Below, one piece after another: positions 9,400-18,889 of a stretch of DNA of 64,000 nucleotides (within the stretch, counting starts at the first letter, position 1; the number at the start of each line of letters is the position of its first letter). The stretch is taken from contig NZ_JANIGL010000001.1 in NCBI RefSeq assembly GCF_024518675.1, positions 62,001 to 126,000 of the forward strand, read 5' to 3'. Below the pieces are notes generated by a model. It was not told where the DNA came from, did no database searches, and was given only the letters and a program-made list of their open reading frames with translations. The position numbers and the translations under genes are program-made. Origin of the DNA: Pseudoalteromonas shioyasakiensis (GTDB lineage Bacteria; Pseudomonadota; Gammaproteobacteria; Enterobacterales; Alteromonadaceae).

Positions 9400-9992
9400 C
9401 AGGCTTGGTTGTCTAGTACATCTAAACCAAACTCAGTCAATAATTGGCTGAGTTTAATCAGCGGTAACCCAATTAAGCTGTTTGGATCATCGCCGCTGAG
9501 CTTTTCAAATAAACAAATGCCGAGTCCTTCGCTTTTAAAACTACCGGCACAATTGTATGGTTGTTCAGCATCGCAATAGGCGTTTATTTTAGCCGTTGTT
9601 AGTGTTTTAAATGTCACTTTAAAAGGCTCTACGATAGTTTTTATGCTATCGGTTTTTATATCATACACAGATAAACCGGTTAAGAAGGTGACAGTGTTTG
9701 CACTAAATAAGCTAAGCTGTTTAATTGCGTTTTCTTTGTTGTGCGGCTTACCTAATATTTGCCCATTAAAAACTGCCACTTGATCTGAGCCAATAACTAA
9801 CCCTTCAGTATATTTACCCTGCGCGGCACGTGCTTTTAATGCACTTAAGCGCATCACTAACTCGGAGGGGGATTCATTGGCAAGAGGAGTTTCGTCAACA
9901 TCAGGAGAAAAACTGGCAAACGGAAGATTAAATTTTTGCAATAAAGACTGACGAAATGGTGAACTTGAAGCTAATATAAGCGGGTAGTGCAT
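9396..9992 (-). CDS. yceF: Maf-family nucleotide pyrophosphatase YceF (7-methyl-GTP type)
   Basis: A 198-residue Maf/HAM1-fold protein with the family's opening LILASSSPFR, the SDQVA segment near residue 70, and a C-terminal FKSEGLGI...DPNSLIGLPL block. E. coli YceF hydrolyses m7GTP and is thought to clean modified nucleotides from the pool. An AGGA ribosome binding site precedes ATG 9992. It is divergent from yceD, the same neighbour as in E. coli (yceF/yceD), which supports the YceF rather than YhdE assignment. Confidence 0.92.
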   Translation of the reverse strand: MHYPLILASSSPFRQSLLQKFNLPFASFSPDVDETPLANESPSELVMRLSALKARAAQGKYTEGLVIGSDQVAVFNGQILGKPHNKENAIKQLSLFSANTVTFLTGLSVYDIKTDSIKTIVEPFKVTFKTLTTAKINAYCDAEQPYNCAGSFKSEGLGICLFEKLSGDDPNSLIGLPLIKLSQLLTEFGLDVLDNQAC

Positions 9993-10096
9993 GGATTATT
10001 TTCCTAATGAAAATCAGATTGAGTTAGGATAAATCAGATCCGTTGGCAAAACAAAGAAATGAATCGGGAAAAACCAGCTAAAAATGGTTTTTTACT

Positions 10097-10125
10097 TTGA
10101 CTAACCAAGTAACTATCTATATGAT
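10097..10125 (+). promoter_or_regulatory. Strong promoter of the yceD-rpmF-plsX-fab operon
   Basis: TTGACT (10097-10102), a 17-base spacer and TATGAT (10120-10125) make one of the best sigma-70 matches in the window. Transcription would begin near 10132, only about three bases before the yceD ATG, giving an almost leaderless message. Confidence 0.65.
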
Positions 10126-10134
10126 GCAGCCCCT

Positions 10135-10659
10135 ATGCAAAAGGTGAAAATTCCCATCACTCTTCATCCAGGCAAAGCAGCTCAACACCGTTTAAGTTAT
10201 GACGGCATTGTTCAGCTTGAAAAACTGACTCGTTTACGAGAAGTTATCCAGGAAGAAGCAGGTGAAATAGCGGTAAAAATTCATTGCAAGAATGATGAGC
10301 AAGGTTTAGTTGTGATCCGTGGCAATTTGTCCACACACGTAACTGTTACTTGTCAGCGTTGTAATGGTGATTTAGGGTTGGATTTGGATCAAGACTTTGT
10401 GTATTCGCCAGTCGGTTTGGATGCAGAGTCAGATGATCTTCCAGAAGACTACGATGAAGTAGCACTTGATGAAAATGGTGAAATAGACGTTTACGAGTTA
10501 ATCGAAGACGAACTACTTTTAGCAGTTCCATTAGTGCCTACACACAACGAAGCTTCATGCAGTTATTCAGCAAAGCCTGCCAGCTTTGGTGTACTAAAGG
10601 CGGAAGATGATAAACCAAATCCATTTGATATTTTGAAACAACTTAAGAAAGATTCTTAG
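10135..10659 (+). CDS. yceD: YceD (DUF177), large ribosomal subunit rRNA accumulation protein
   Basis: A 174-residue protein starting MQKVKIPITL, nearly the same as E. coli YceD (MQKVKLPLTL), so the start is secure. It has the CQRC motif in the middle, an acidic central stretch, and ends KPNPFDILKQLKK like E. coli (KPNPFAVLASLKRK). YceD is needed for normal 23S rRNA accumulation. It sits directly before rpmF, as across gammaproteobacteria. No Shine-Dalgarno is seen and the promoter abuts the start codon, so the first round of translation may be leaderless-like. Confidence 0.95.
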   Translation: MQKVKIPITLHPGKAAQHRLSYDGIVQLEKLTRLREVIQEEAGEIAVKIHCKNDEQGLVVIRGNLSTHVTVTCQRCNGDLGLDLDQDFVYSPVGLDAESDDLPEDYDEVALDENGEIDVYELIEDELLLAVPLVPTHNEASCSYSAKPASFGVLKAEDDKPNPFDILKQLKKDS

Positions 10660-10668
10660 GAGAAGACT

Positions 10669-10839
10669 ATGGCTGTACAAAAAAGCAAAAAGTCTCGTGC
10701 AAGACGCGGCATGCGCCGTTCACACGATGCGATCAGTGGTCCAACTTTAACTGTAGACCAAACATCTGGTGAGACTCATCGTCGTCACCATGTGACTGCA
10801 GATGGTTACTACAAAGGCGTACAAGTAATTTCTAACTAA
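10669..10839 (+). CDS. rpmF: 50S ribosomal protein L32
   Basis: A 56-residue basic protein, [20 protein letters not shown] at the N terminus and VQVISN at the end, the full length of bacterial L32. It follows yceD by nine bases with AGGAGAAG as ribosome binding site. L32 is a late-assembling large-subunit protein, and its pairing with plsX and fatty acid synthesis genes is widely conserved. Confidence 0.97.
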   Translation: MAVQKSKKSRARRGMRRSHDAISGPTLTVDQTSGETHRRHHVTADGYYKGVQVISN

Positions 10840-10851
10840 GAGATTGCTTAT

Positions 10852-11895
10852 ATGCTGACCAATCTAACCATTGCGTTAGATATGATGGGGGGCGATTATG
10901 GCCCCCGTTCATCTATCCCCGCAGCCGTTAACGCGGTAAATGCTAATGCCGACTTAAGACTCATCTTATGTGGCAACGAGCAAGTAATATCTAAAGAACT
11001 CGAATCCCTCGATTCTTTATCTCATCCAAGATTAATTATTCGTCATTGTAGTGAAGTTGTCACTAATGGCTGTGAACCGGCTTTAGCTGTTCGTTCTAAA
11101 AAAGATTCCTCAATGCGTGTAGCCCTTGATTTAGTTAAATCAGGTGAGGCACAAGCATGTGTCAGCGCGGGTAACACCGGTGCATTATTGTTTATGGCGC
11201 ATTACGTATTGAAAATGTTGCCCGGCGTTAAGCGACCTGCATTGATATCAGCGGTGCCGACTGAGCAAAAACACCCTGTCTATTTACTTGATTTAGGTGC
11301 CAACGTGCATTGTGATGCACAAACCTTGTATCAATTTGGCATTATGGGCTCCGTGGTTGCAGGACAAGCGCTCGGTTGTGATAACCCGAAAGTCAGCTTA
11401 TTAAATATCGGCTCAGAAGACATTAAAGGCCATGAAGATATTAAACAAGCCGCGCAGCTTATGCAGCAATGTGATTACTTAAATTACACCGGCTACAGCG
11501 AAGGCAGCGATATATTTACTGGTAAGTCAGATGTGATCGTCTGTGAAGGTTTTGTCGGTAATGTTGCCCTTAAAACCTGCGAAGGTATCGCTAAGCTTAT
11601 TATGTTTAAGCTAACTAAAGCGCTAAGAAAGCACTTTTTCTACAAATGTATGGCTTTTTTACTACGTCCTGTCATAAAAAAACTCTATAAAAGGGTGAAC
11701 CCCGACCAGTATAACGGCGCAAGTCTGGTAGGATTGCGCGGTATTGTCGTAAAAAGCCATGGAAATGCATCAGCTAAAGCATTTCATGCTGCTATCGATG
11801 AAGCTGTCAGAGAAGTAGAACGTCAACTTCCCGAAAAAATAGCAGCTGTCTTCGAGCAAACACATTCAACAAAAAAAGTAACGGCTGACGAGTAA
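10852..11895 (+). CDS. plsX: Phosphate acyltransferase PlsX
   Basis: A 347-residue peripheral membrane enzyme that converts acyl-ACP and phosphate to acyl phosphate for phospholipid synthesis. The N terminus [11 protein letters not shown], the SAGNTGALL motif near residue 103, and the [10 protein letters not shown] segment near 235 are characteristic. It follows rpmF by 12 bases. The next gene is fabD, not fabH as in most gammaproteobacteria. Confidence 0.96.
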   Translation: MLTNLTIALDMMGGDYGPRSSIPAAVNAVNANADLRLILCGNEQVISKELESLDSLSHPRLIIRHCSEVVTNGCEPALAVRSKKDSSMRVALDLVKSGEAQACVSAGNTGALLFMAHYVLKMLPGVKRPALISAVPTEQKHPVYLLDLGANVHCDAQTLYQFGIMGSVVAGQALGCDNPKVSLLNIGSEDIKGHEDIKQAAQLMQQCDYLNYTGYSEGSDIFTGKSDVIVCEGFVGNVALKTCEGIAKLIMFKLTKALRKHFFYKCMAFLLRPVIKKLYKRVNPDQYNGASLVGLRGIVVKSHGNASAKAFHAAIDEAVREVERQLPEKIAAVFEQTHSTKKVTADE

Positions 11896-11955
11896 TTAAT
11901 GATGTCAGGCGCTTACTTAAACATTTATTAAATTGTTTAATTAAAAGAGCAAAGT

Positions 11956-12882
11956 ATGGCACAAAAAATCGCACTTGTTTTTCCAGGTCAAGGCTCACAA
12001 TCTGTGGGCATGTTAAGTGAGCTACTTACTGAATCAGACATTGTAAAAGCAACTTTTGCCGAGGCATCAGATGCACTTGGTTATGACTTAGCAGCACTCG
12101 TACTGAATGGTCCAGAACAAGAACTAAACCAAACTCATCGTACTCAACCTGCTTTATTAACCGCTTCGGTTGCTATTTATCGTCAATGGTTAGCTGCAAA
12201 TCCAGATGCAGATGTGACCATGGCAGGACACAGTTTAGGTGAATATTCAGCGTTAGTCTGTGCAGATGTGCTGAGCCTTGCACAAGCGGTTAAATTGGTT
12301 GAAAACCGTGGTTTATATATGCAAGAAGCTGTTCCTGCTGGTGTGGGTTCTATGGCTGCAATTATAGGTCTTGGTGATGATGAAATTAAAGCTGCCTGTA
12401 TCGCCTCAGCGCAAGAAGAAGTCGTGGCACCGGTCAACTACAACTCACCAGGCCAAGTAGTTATAGCGGGCCATAAAGCGGCGGTTGATAGAGCATCAGA
12501 AGCGTGTAAAGAAGCCGGCGCAAAACGCGCATTACCTTTATCAGTGAGCGTACCATCGCATTGTGAACTGATGAAGCCAGCGGCAGAAAAATTAGCTGTT
12601 GATTTAGCCGCTTTAACATTTAATACACCTAAGTGTGATGTAATTAATAATGTTGATGTCAGTGCAGAAAATACTGCCGATGCAATTAAAGATGCATTAG
12701 TACGTCAATTATATAGCCCAGTACGCTGGACTGAAACGGTACAAGCCTTAGTAGCACAGGGAATTACCCAAAGCTACGAGTTTGGTCCTGGTAAAGTATT
12801 AACGGGTCTAGCAAAACGAATTGATAAAGCAATGGTATGTGGTTCGGTAAATAGCCAAGCTGCCATTGATGAAGCTAAATAA
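11956..12882 (+). CDS. fabD: Malonyl-CoA:ACP transacylase FabD
   Basis: A 308-residue enzyme that loads malonyl groups onto ACP. It has the opening FPGQGSQ, nucleophile Ser93 in GHSLGEYSAL, Arg118 in ENRG, and catalytic His202 in VPSHCELM, all at family positions. The 60-base gap after plsX contains no trace of fabH. The fabG start is 13 bases downstream. Confidence 0.97.
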   Translation: MAQKIALVFPGQGSQSVGMLSELLTESDIVKATFAEASDALGYDLAALVLNGPEQELNQTHRTQPALLTASVAIYRQWLAANPDADVTMAGHSLGEYSALVCADVLSLAQAVKLVENRGLYMQEAVPAGVGSMAAIIGLGDDEIKAACIASAQEEVVAPVNYNSPGQVVIAGHKAAVDRASEACKEAGAKRALPLSVSVPSHCELMKPAAEKLAVDLAALTFNTPKCDVINNVDVSAENTADAIKDALVRQLYSPVRWTETVQALVAQGITQSYEFGPGKVLTGLAKRIDKAMVCGSVNSQAAIDEAK

Positions 12883-12895
12883 GAGTAGGATAGTA

Positions 12896-13642
12896 ATGGC
12901 AAATTTATTTTCACTAGAGGGCAAGGTAGTCCTTATTACTGGTGCAAGCCGTGGTATTGGTAAAGCAATTGCGACAACCTTAGTTGCGCAAGGCGCGAAA
13001 GTTGCCGGCACCGCTACCAGTGAGTCGGGTGCGGCTAAGATCAGTGAATACTTAGCTGATAACGGTAAAGGTTATGCGTTAAACGTAACTGATCCTGCAT
13101 CGATTGAGGCGACACTTGCTGCGATAAAAGCAGATTTCGGTGATGTTGATGTATTAGTTAATAATGCTGGTATCACCCGTGATAACCTTCTAATGCGCAT
13201 GAAAGAGGGTGAGTGGGACGATATCATCGATACCAACTTAAGCTCTATTTTCCGTTTGTCTAAAGCGGTATTACGCCCGATGATGAAGAAAAAGCAGGGC
13301 CGTATTATAAATATTGGCTCAGTTGTTGGTACTATGGGTAATGCAGGTCAAGCTAACTATGCAGCGGCGAAAGCGGGTGTTATCGGTTTTTCTAAATCAT
13401 TAGCACGTGAAGTTGCGTCGCGCGGTATTACTGTAAACGTAGTGGCCCCTGGTTTTATTCAAACTGATATGACTGATGAGTTGACAGACGAGCAAAAAGC
13501 AGCAACGCTTGCTAATGTACCTGCTGGGCGTTTAGGCCAGCCAGATGAGATTGCCGCTGCTGTTTGTTATTTAGCGTCAGATGCCGCTGCCTATGTTTCG
13601 GGCGAAACGCTGCACGTTAACGGCGCAATGTACATGGTTTAA
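12896..13642 (+). CDS. fabG: 3-oxoacyl-ACP reductase FabG
   Basis: A 248-residue short-chain dehydrogenase that reduces beta-ketoacyl-ACP with NADPH. It has the cofactor motif TGASRGIG, NNAG at 89-92, and the triad Ser142, Tyr155 and Lys159 (YAAAK). The start MANLFSLEGK at 12896 is chosen over an in-frame upstream ATG inside fabD because AGGAT precedes it at proper spacing and homologues begin here. A terminator hairpin begins within its stop codon. Confidence 0.97.
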   Translation: MANLFSLEGKVVLITGASRGIGKAIATTLVAQGAKVAGTATSESGAAKISEYLADNGKGYALNVTDPASIEATLAAIKADFGDVDVLVNNAGITRDNLLMRMKEGEWDDIIDTNLSSIFRLSKAVLRPMMKKKQGRIINIGSVVGTMGNAGQANYAAAKAGVIGFSKSLAREVASRGITVNVVAPGFIQTDMTDELTDEQKAATLANVPAGRLGQPDEIAAAVCYLASDAAAYVSGETLHVNGAMYMV

Positions 13643-13661
13643 GGAACGTTGTTCCTTTTTT
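13641..13661 (+). terminator. Terminator overlapping the fabG stop codon
   Basis: AAGGAAC and GTTCCTT form a 7-base stem with a 3-base loop followed by six T. It begins inside the TAA stop of fabG. It should reduce read-through into acpP, which needs its own strong promoter. Confidence 0.7.
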
Positions 13662-13719
13662 AAATTAAGCATGCTTACCGAAAAATGTTGAATTTTTTGT
13701 TATCTTGCTTTAAACATAC

Positions 13720-13748
13720 TTGAATTCGCTGTGAAAATAAGCGATAAA
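13720..13748 (+). promoter_or_regulatory. Candidate acpP promoter
   Basis: TTGAAT (13720-13725), a 17-base spacer and GATAAA (13743-13748). The match is moderate, but a promoter is expected here because acpP is very highly expressed and follows a terminator. Confidence 0.35.
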
Positions 13749-13882
13749 AGATAAAAATAACACTCAAGAGGTTTGACCAGATAAATAATTATCAGCAAAT
13801 CCTTGAATCACAGAATTATGCGCCGTAAACTACGCCGCAATCTGAAAATAACGCATTGGCGTTTTTAATAAAGGAAAGAAGA

Positions 13883-14119
13883 ATGAGCGACATCCAAGAA
13901 CGCGTAAAGAAAATCATCATTGAGCAACTAGGTGTTAAAGAAGAAGAAGTAAAGCATGAAGCTTCTTTCGTAGATGACTTAGGCGCAGATTCACTTGATA
14001 CTGTTGAATTAGTAATGGCTCTTGAAGAAGAGTTTGACACTGAGATCCCAGACGAAGAAGCTGAAAAGATCACTACAGTTCAAGCTGCAATCGATTACGT
14101 TACAGCTCACGCTGAGTAA
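13883..14119 (+). CDS. acpP: Acyl carrier protein
   Basis: A 78-residue acidic protein with the phosphopantetheine attachment site DSL at Ser37 ([10 protein letters not shown]), the usual length and sequence of bacterial AcpP. The ATG at 13883 is preceded by AAAGGAAAG at good spacing and matches E. coli AcpP's start region, so the upstream in-frame ATG at 13856 is rejected. It carries growing acyl chains for the neighbouring Fab enzymes. A GC-rich stem-loop follows at 14132-14155. Confidence 0.97.
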   Translation: MSDIQERVKKIIIEQLGVKEEEVKHEASFVDDLGADSLDTVELVMALEEEFDTEIPDEEAEKITTVQAAIDYVTAHAE

Positions 14120-14131
14120 TCAATCGCAAAT

Positions 14132-14155
14132 TAAGGGCAGCATTCGCTGCCCTTA
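14132..14155 (+). terminator. Stem-loop after acpP, possible attenuator
   Basis: TAAGGGCAGC and GCTGCCCTTA form a perfect 10-base stem with a 4-base loop. Only a poor T tract follows, so it may be a partial terminator or a 3'-end stabiliser that sets the acpP to fabF ratio. Confidence 0.6.
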
Positions 14156-14232
14156 ATCTATCCGTTATATGATACTAATTAACTTAGTACACACCCCACC
14201 TAAAATAATAATTCCCTTATTGGAGGCAACCC

Positions 14233-15471
14233 GTGGCTAAACGTCGAGTCGTCGTAACTGGCTTAGGAATGTTGACACCGCTAGGTAACGATGTTGAATC
14301 AACCTGGCAAGGCTTGTTAAATGGCAAAAGTGGTATTCAAACTATCACACATTTCGATACTTCAAGTTTTGGCACCAAATTCGCAGGCTTGCTGAATGAT
14401 TTTAATGCGTCTGACTATATGTCACCGAAAGATGCGAAAAAAATGGATTTGTTTATCCAATATGGCATAGCAGCGGGTGTGCAAGCATTACAAGATTCTG
14501 GCCTTGAGATCACAGAGCAGAACGCACAGCGCGTTGGTGTAGCTGTTGGCTCAGGCATTGGTGGTTTAACGTTAATCGAAGAAAACCACATAAAATTATT
14601 AAACAGTGGCCCACGTAAGTTATCACCTTTTTACGTACCGTCGACCATTATCAATATGATCTCAGGTCATTTATCGATTATGCATGGCTTACGAGGCCCT
14701 AATATTTCTATTGTTACTGCATGTACAACTGGCCTACATAATATTGGTCATGCAGCGCGTATGATTGCATACGGTGATGCAGATGCCATGGTTGCCGGTG
14801 GTGCTGAGAAAGCTTCTACGCCGATCGGTATGGGTGGCTTTAATGCGGCTCGTGCACTTTCAACCCGTAATGACGACCCACAAGCGGCATCTCGTCCATG
14901 GGATAAAGACCGTGACGGTTTTGTGCTTGCTGATGGTGCTGGTGTTATCGTACTGGAAGAATACGAGCACGCTAAAGCACGTGGCGCTAAAATTTACTCT
15001 GAGCTAGTTGGTTTTGGTATGAGCGGTGATGCTTATCACATGACCTCACCACCTGAAGATGGTGCAGGTGCTGCCTTGGCGATGGAAAATGCGTTAAACG
15101 ACGCAGGCGTAAACGCTGATCAAGTGGGTTACATTAATGCTCACGGTACTTCAACCAACGCTGGTGATAAAGCTGAAACCTCAGCGGTTAAATCAATCTT
15201 TGGTGATGCAGCAAAAGATGTGATGGTCAGTTCATCTAAATCTATGATGGGTCACTTGTTAGGTGCTGCGGGCTCTGTTGAGTCAATAATTACAATCTTG
15301 TCATTACAAGATCAAAAAGTCAGCCCAACAATTAACCTTGATAATCCAGACGAAGGCTGTGACCTAGACTACGTTCCTCACACCGCACGTGATGCTAAAT
15401 TAGACTACGCATTATGTAACTCGTTTGGTTTTGGCGGTACTAATGGCTCGTTGCTGTTTAAAAAGGTATAA
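14233..15471 (+). CDS. fabF: 3-oxoacyl-ACP synthase II FabF
   Basis: A 412-residue condensing enzyme of the thiolase fold that extends acyl-ACP with malonyl-ACP. Catalytic Cys164 lies in TACTTGLHN, the first histidine in [11 protein letters not shown] and the second in [10 protein letters not shown]. It starts with GTG, supported by GGAGG at 14222-14226 six bases before it. It is followed by a strong terminator that ends just before pabC. Confidence 0.97.
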   Translation: MAKRRVVVTGLGMLTPLGNDVESTWQGLLNGKSGIQTITHFDTSSFGTKFAGLLNDFNASDYMSPKDAKKMDLFIQYGIAAGVQALQDSGLEITEQNAQRVGVAVGSGIGGLTLIEENHIKLLNSGPRKLSPFYVPSTIINMISGHLSIMHGLRGPNISIVTACTTGLHNIGHAARMIAYGDADAMVAGGAEKASTPIGMGGFNAARALSTRNDDPQAASRPWDKDRDGFVLADGAGVIVLEEYEHAKARGAKIYSELVGFGMSGDAYHMTSPPEDGAGAALAMENALNDAGVNADQVGYINAHGTSTNAGDKAETSAVKSIFGDAAKDVMVSSSKSMMGHLLGAAGSVESIITILSLQDQKVSPTINLDNPDEGCDLDYVPHTARDAKLDYALCNSFGFGGTNGSLLFKKV

Positions 15472-15498
15472 TCTTTTTAAACAACGAGACAGAATAAT

Positions 15499-15523
15499 AG
15501 CCCAGTTGTGACTGGGCTTTTTT
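15499..15523 (+). terminator. Terminator between fabF and pabC
   Basis: AGCCCAGT and ACTGGGCT form an 8-base stem with loop TGTG and a six-T tail. The tail ends two bases before the pabC ATG at 15526. Confidence 0.85.
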
Positions 15524-15525
15524 AT

Positions 15526-16335
15526 ATGCAAAAACAACAGCTAATTACAACATCTCAAGCCAGTTTAGTTAATACCCGTGATCGTGGCTTAAACTATGGT
15601 GATGGCTTTTTCACAACCGCTAAAATTGTCGATGCTAAGGTGGAGCTATGGCCTTTACACCGCGCACGTTTAGTGGAATGTGCTAAACGTTTAGCCTTCC
15701 CTGAAATTAACTTTATTGAGCTTGAAGCGGCTATTAGCGCTTATATTGCTAACGAAAAGTGCGCAGTACTAAAAGTGCTGATCACCCGGGGTGAAGGGGG
15801 GCGAGGTTATGGCCTGCCTGATCAACCACAACTGAACATCGTATTGTCTTTATCTGCATATCCATCTCATTATGATGAACTCAAGTTAACTGGATTAAGC
15901 TTGGCTGTGAGTCCGATAAAATTAGCAGCACAACCGCTATTTGCCGGCTTAAAAACATTAAACCGATTAGAACAAGTGATGATCAAACACGCCATGCAAT
16001 CACAACAATGCGATGATGTTTTAGTCCTTGATCATCAAAACCATGTTATAGAAACCTCGGCAGCGAATGTATTTGCTATTAAAGCTGGGCGAATTTTTAC
16101 CCCACAGTTAAATGAATGCGGTATTAAAGGGGTTTACCTACAATCGTTATGTGCTAAATTGCCTGTTGAATTTGTGCAAATGACAGTAGAACAATTAAAA
16201 ACAATGGATGCTGTCTTTGTGTGTAACAGTTTAATGGCTGCTATTCCTGTAGCTGCTATTGATAATGTTAAATTTGAGATAAAGACGAGTTTAAGCGTAT
16301 TAAATGGTTTAACAGCCAAGGAGTTTACGTGTTAA
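15526..16335 (+). CDS. pabC: Aminodeoxychorismate lyase PabC
   Basis: A 269-residue class IV PLP enzyme that splits 4-amino-4-deoxychorismate to 4-aminobenzoate and pyruvate in folate synthesis. Family motifs are DRGLNYGDGFFTT near the start, LKTLNRLEQVM, and ETSAANVFAI. The ATG at 15526 fits homologues (MQKQQL...), whereas an in-frame GTG at 15508 lies in the loop of the fabF terminator. No Shine-Dalgarno is visible because the terminator abuts the start. It overlaps mltG by seven bases, as in other gammaproteobacteria. Confidence 0.93.
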   Translation: MQKQQLITTSQASLVNTRDRGLNYGDGFFTTAKIVDAKVELWPLHRARLVECAKRLAFPEINFIELEAAISAYIANEKCAVLKVLITRGEGGRGYGLPDQPQLNIVLSLSAYPSHYDELKLTGLSLAVSPIKLAAQPLFAGLKTLNRLEQVMIKHAMQSQQCDDVLVLDHQNHVIETSAANVFAIKAGRIFTPQLNECGIKGVYLQSLCAKLPVEFVQMTVEQLKTMDAVFVCNSLMAAIPVAAIDNVKFEIKTSLSVLNGLTAKEFTC

Positions 16336-17324
16336 AAGTGATTACCAGCATTTTAGTTCTGGCGTTAGTGGTGACGGCAATTGGTTATCAACAACTACAA
16401 GCAACCATAACCAGTACATTAATGGTTCCTGCCAACACTCAATTTGAGGTAAAAAAAGGAACTGGGTTTAATCAGCTTTGCCAACAGTGGCAAGCAAAAA
16501 ATTGGTTAGAACACTGTTTTAAATACCAGGTTGTGGCAAAGCTAGATCCGAGTCTCACAGATTTGAAAGCCGGCCTCTATGAACTTGATTCGGGCACTGT
16601 GCTGGATAATATTCGCCGTATAAATCAAGGTGAGCAGGTTAGTTTTAGTTTTACTATTATCGAAGGGCAAACATTGCGTGATGTACTTGCGTCAATAGAG
16701 CAGGCACCGAATTTACATCAAGATCTAGAGTTAGAGAAGTTGAGTCAGCAAATTATAGATTCTGATCAACACTTAGAAGGCTGGTTGTACCCTGATACGT
16801 ATCATTATCATGCCGGTGATAGCGCGAGCTCACTACTTAAACGAGCACACCTTATTATGCAGCGCACACTTGATGATGCATGGCAGCAACGGGCTGAAGA
16901 CTTGCCGCTTAACAGCGCTTATGAGGCGTTGATTATGGCCTCAATTATAGAAAAAGAAACGGGTCTTGCTAGTGAGCGACCTATGATTGCCTCAGTGTTT
17001 ACTAATCGCCTTAACTCTAACATGCGATTACAAACTGATCCTACGGTAATTTACGGTTTGGGAACTGCCTATGATGGTGATATTAAGCGTAAAGATTTAA
17101 CCAGCTACACGCCTTATAATACCTATAAAATAAATGGCTTACCGCCTACACCCATTGCAATGCCTTCGAAGGCAGCGATTTTAGCAGCGCTAAATCCGCC
17201 AGAATCTGACTTTGTGTACTTTGTGGCGAAAGGGGATGGCAGTCATCAGTTTTCAAAAACACTCAAAGCACATAATAAAGCTGTGCAAGATTACTTACGC
17301 TATCAAAAACAATTAAGTAATTAA
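16329..17324 (+). CDS. mltG: Endolytic murein transglycosylase MltG
   Basis: A 331-residue inner-membrane protein with one N-terminal membrane helix (about residues 4-20) and a periplasmic YceG domain. The catalytic glutamate is Glu208 in ASIIEKETG, matching E. coli Glu218. It cleaves nascent glycan strands and limits peptidoglycan chain length. The GTG start overlaps pabC and is supported by AAGGAG at 16318-16323. Confidence 0.95.
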   Translation: MLKVITSILVLALVVTAIGYQQLQATITSTLMVPANTQFEVKKGTGFNQLCQQWQAKNWLEHCFKYQVVAKLDPSLTDLKAGLYELDSGTVLDNIRRINQGEQVSFSFTIIEGQTLRDVLASIEQAPNLHQDLELEKLSQQIIDSDQHLEGWLYPDTYHYHAGDSASSLLKRAHLIMQRTLDDAWQQRAEDLPLNSAYEALIMASIIEKETGLASERPMIASVFTNRLNSNMRLQTDPTVIYGLGTAYDGDIKRKDLTSYTPYNTYKINGLPPTPIAMPSKAAILAALNPPESDFVYFVAKGDGSHQFSKTLKAHNKAVQDYLRYQKQLSN

Positions 17325-17358
17325 CTCAGTAGCAAATCGAATATATAAAAGAGATACC

Positions 17359-17985
17359 ATGACAGCTAAATTTATAGTGATCGAAGGGCTAGAAGGAGCA
17401 GGTAAATCAACTGCTATTTCTATTTGTCAGCAATTTTTGACCCAGCATAATGTTGATTTTGTCAATGTTAGGGAGCCAGGTGGTACGCCACTTGCTGAAC
17501 AGCTACGTGACTTAGTTAAAGCGAATCATCAAGAGCAGATTGCCAGTGAAACAGAATTGCTGATCATGTATGCGGCCCGTGCTCAATTAGTTAATAACGT
17601 TATTCGTCCTGCGCTTAATAATGGTCAATGGGTACTTGGTGATCGCCATGATTTATCGTCACAAGCTTACCAAGGTGGCGGACGTGAAATTGAACAAACG
17701 ACTTTAAAAGCACTATCGGATATTGTGTTAAAAGGCTTAAAGCCTGATTTAACTATTTACTTAGATATTGAGCCATCAATTGGTTTGGCGCGTGCGAAAG
17801 GACGTGGCGAGCTTGATAGAATAGAGCAAGAAGCACTGAGCTTTTTTGAACGTACTCGGGCACAATACCTTAACCTTGCAAATAATGACGATTCAATTAA
17901 AACAGTGAATGCAAATCAAACTATGGCGCAAGTACATAATGATATCATTACGGTTTTAGAACAGTTTATGCAAAGTAATAATTAA
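17359..17985 (+). CDS. tmk: Thymidylate kinase
   Basis: A 208-residue P-loop kinase that makes dTDP from dTMP. It has the Walker motif GLEGAGKST, the [15 protein letters not shown] stretch and a lid with [12 protein letters not shown]. The length is normal and AGAGA precedes the start. holB begins one base after its stop, an arrangement common in gammaproteobacteria. Confidence 0.97.
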   Translation: MTAKFIVIEGLEGAGKSTAISICQQFLTQHNVDFVNVREPGGTPLAEQLRDLVKANHQEQIASETELLIMYAARAQLVNNVIRPALNNGQWVLGDRHDLSSQAYQGGGREIEQTTLKALSDIVLKGLKPDLTIYLDIEPSIGLARAKGRGELDRIEQEALSFFERTRAQYLNLANNDDSIKTVNANQTMAQVHNDIITVLEQFMQSNN

Positions 17986-17986
17986 T

Positions 17987-18877
17987 ATGATTTACCCATG
18001 GCTTAGCGAAATAGAACAACAGCTTAGTACGAGTCTACGGACCGGGCGATTCCACCACGCTCAACTGTTTAATGGCCAACAAGGTGTGGGTAAAACAGCA
18101 ATGGTTGAGCAACTTGCTGATGCACTTTTGTGCCAACAACCGAGCAATATTAAAGCATGTGGTCAATGTAAGAGCTGCCAATTAAATCAGGCTGGTACTC
18201 ATCCCGATAAATTTAACGTGCAAGTTGAAGGGCAGAGTATTGGGGTTGATGAAATTCGCACTGTAAGTGACTTTATGAGTCATTCAGCTGCACAAAATGG
18301 TAATAAAGTGGTGATCATTAAAGATTGCCATAAAATGACTACTGCGGCTGCCAATGCCTTGTTAAAAACACTTGAAGAGCCGAGCCCACAGCGATTTTTA
18401 TTATTAACCACCACCACAGCAACACAATTACCCGCCACTATTTTAAGCCGTTGTAGCCGAACTGATGTACAAGTCTCTGATACTGATAGTACTCAACAGT
18501 GGCTCGCATCATTACAAATTATTGACTACCCTTGGCTTAGCTTGTTTTATCAACAACCTTTATTGGTGCAGGCTTGGCAGCAAGCAGATCAGTTAACAAC
18601 GATTGAACAACTGTATAAATTTGCAACTAGCTTAAAACAAGGCCATAATTTCAGTGAGTTAGTAGATATTATTAATAAAGATAGTGAATTAATACGCGTT
18701 TTTTGTTTATTTGTGAGTGATCAGTTAAAGCAGCAACTCGTGTCTGGCATGCAATTTGATGCTTATCAGCAGGCACAACAGGCTTTAACTGAGTTTTATC
18801 AAAATAGCACGCAAGTGCTTGGCCTTAACTTACCATTGGCTGTCTCTCGATTGGCGTATTCACTACGTAACGGATAA
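17987..18877 (+). CDS. holB: DNA polymerase III delta' subunit
   Basis: A 296-residue clamp-loader subunit with a Walker-like GQQGVGKTA near residue 29, the zinc module Cys-x8-Cys-x2-Cys-x2-Cys at about 50-65, and the SRC motif (LSRCSRT). Together with DnaX and HolA it loads the beta clamp. It is somewhat shorter than E. coli HolB (334 residues) but similar to marine relatives. Confidence 0.95.
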   Translation: MIYPWLSEIEQQLSTSLRTGRFHHAQLFNGQQGVGKTAMVEQLADALLCQQPSNIKACGQCKSCQLNQAGTHPDKFNVQVEGQSIGVDEIRTVSDFMSHSAAQNGNKVVIIKDCHKMTTAAANALLKTLEEPSPQRFLLLTTTTATQLPATILSRCSRTDVQVSDTDSTQQWLASLQIIDYPWLSLFYQQPLLVQAWQQADQLTTIEQLYKFATSLKQGHNFSELVDIINKDSELIRVFCLFVSDQLKQQLVSGMQFDAYQQAQQALTEFYQNSTQVLGLNLPLAVSRLAYSLRNG

Positions 18878-18889
18878 TTAGGATTTTTT

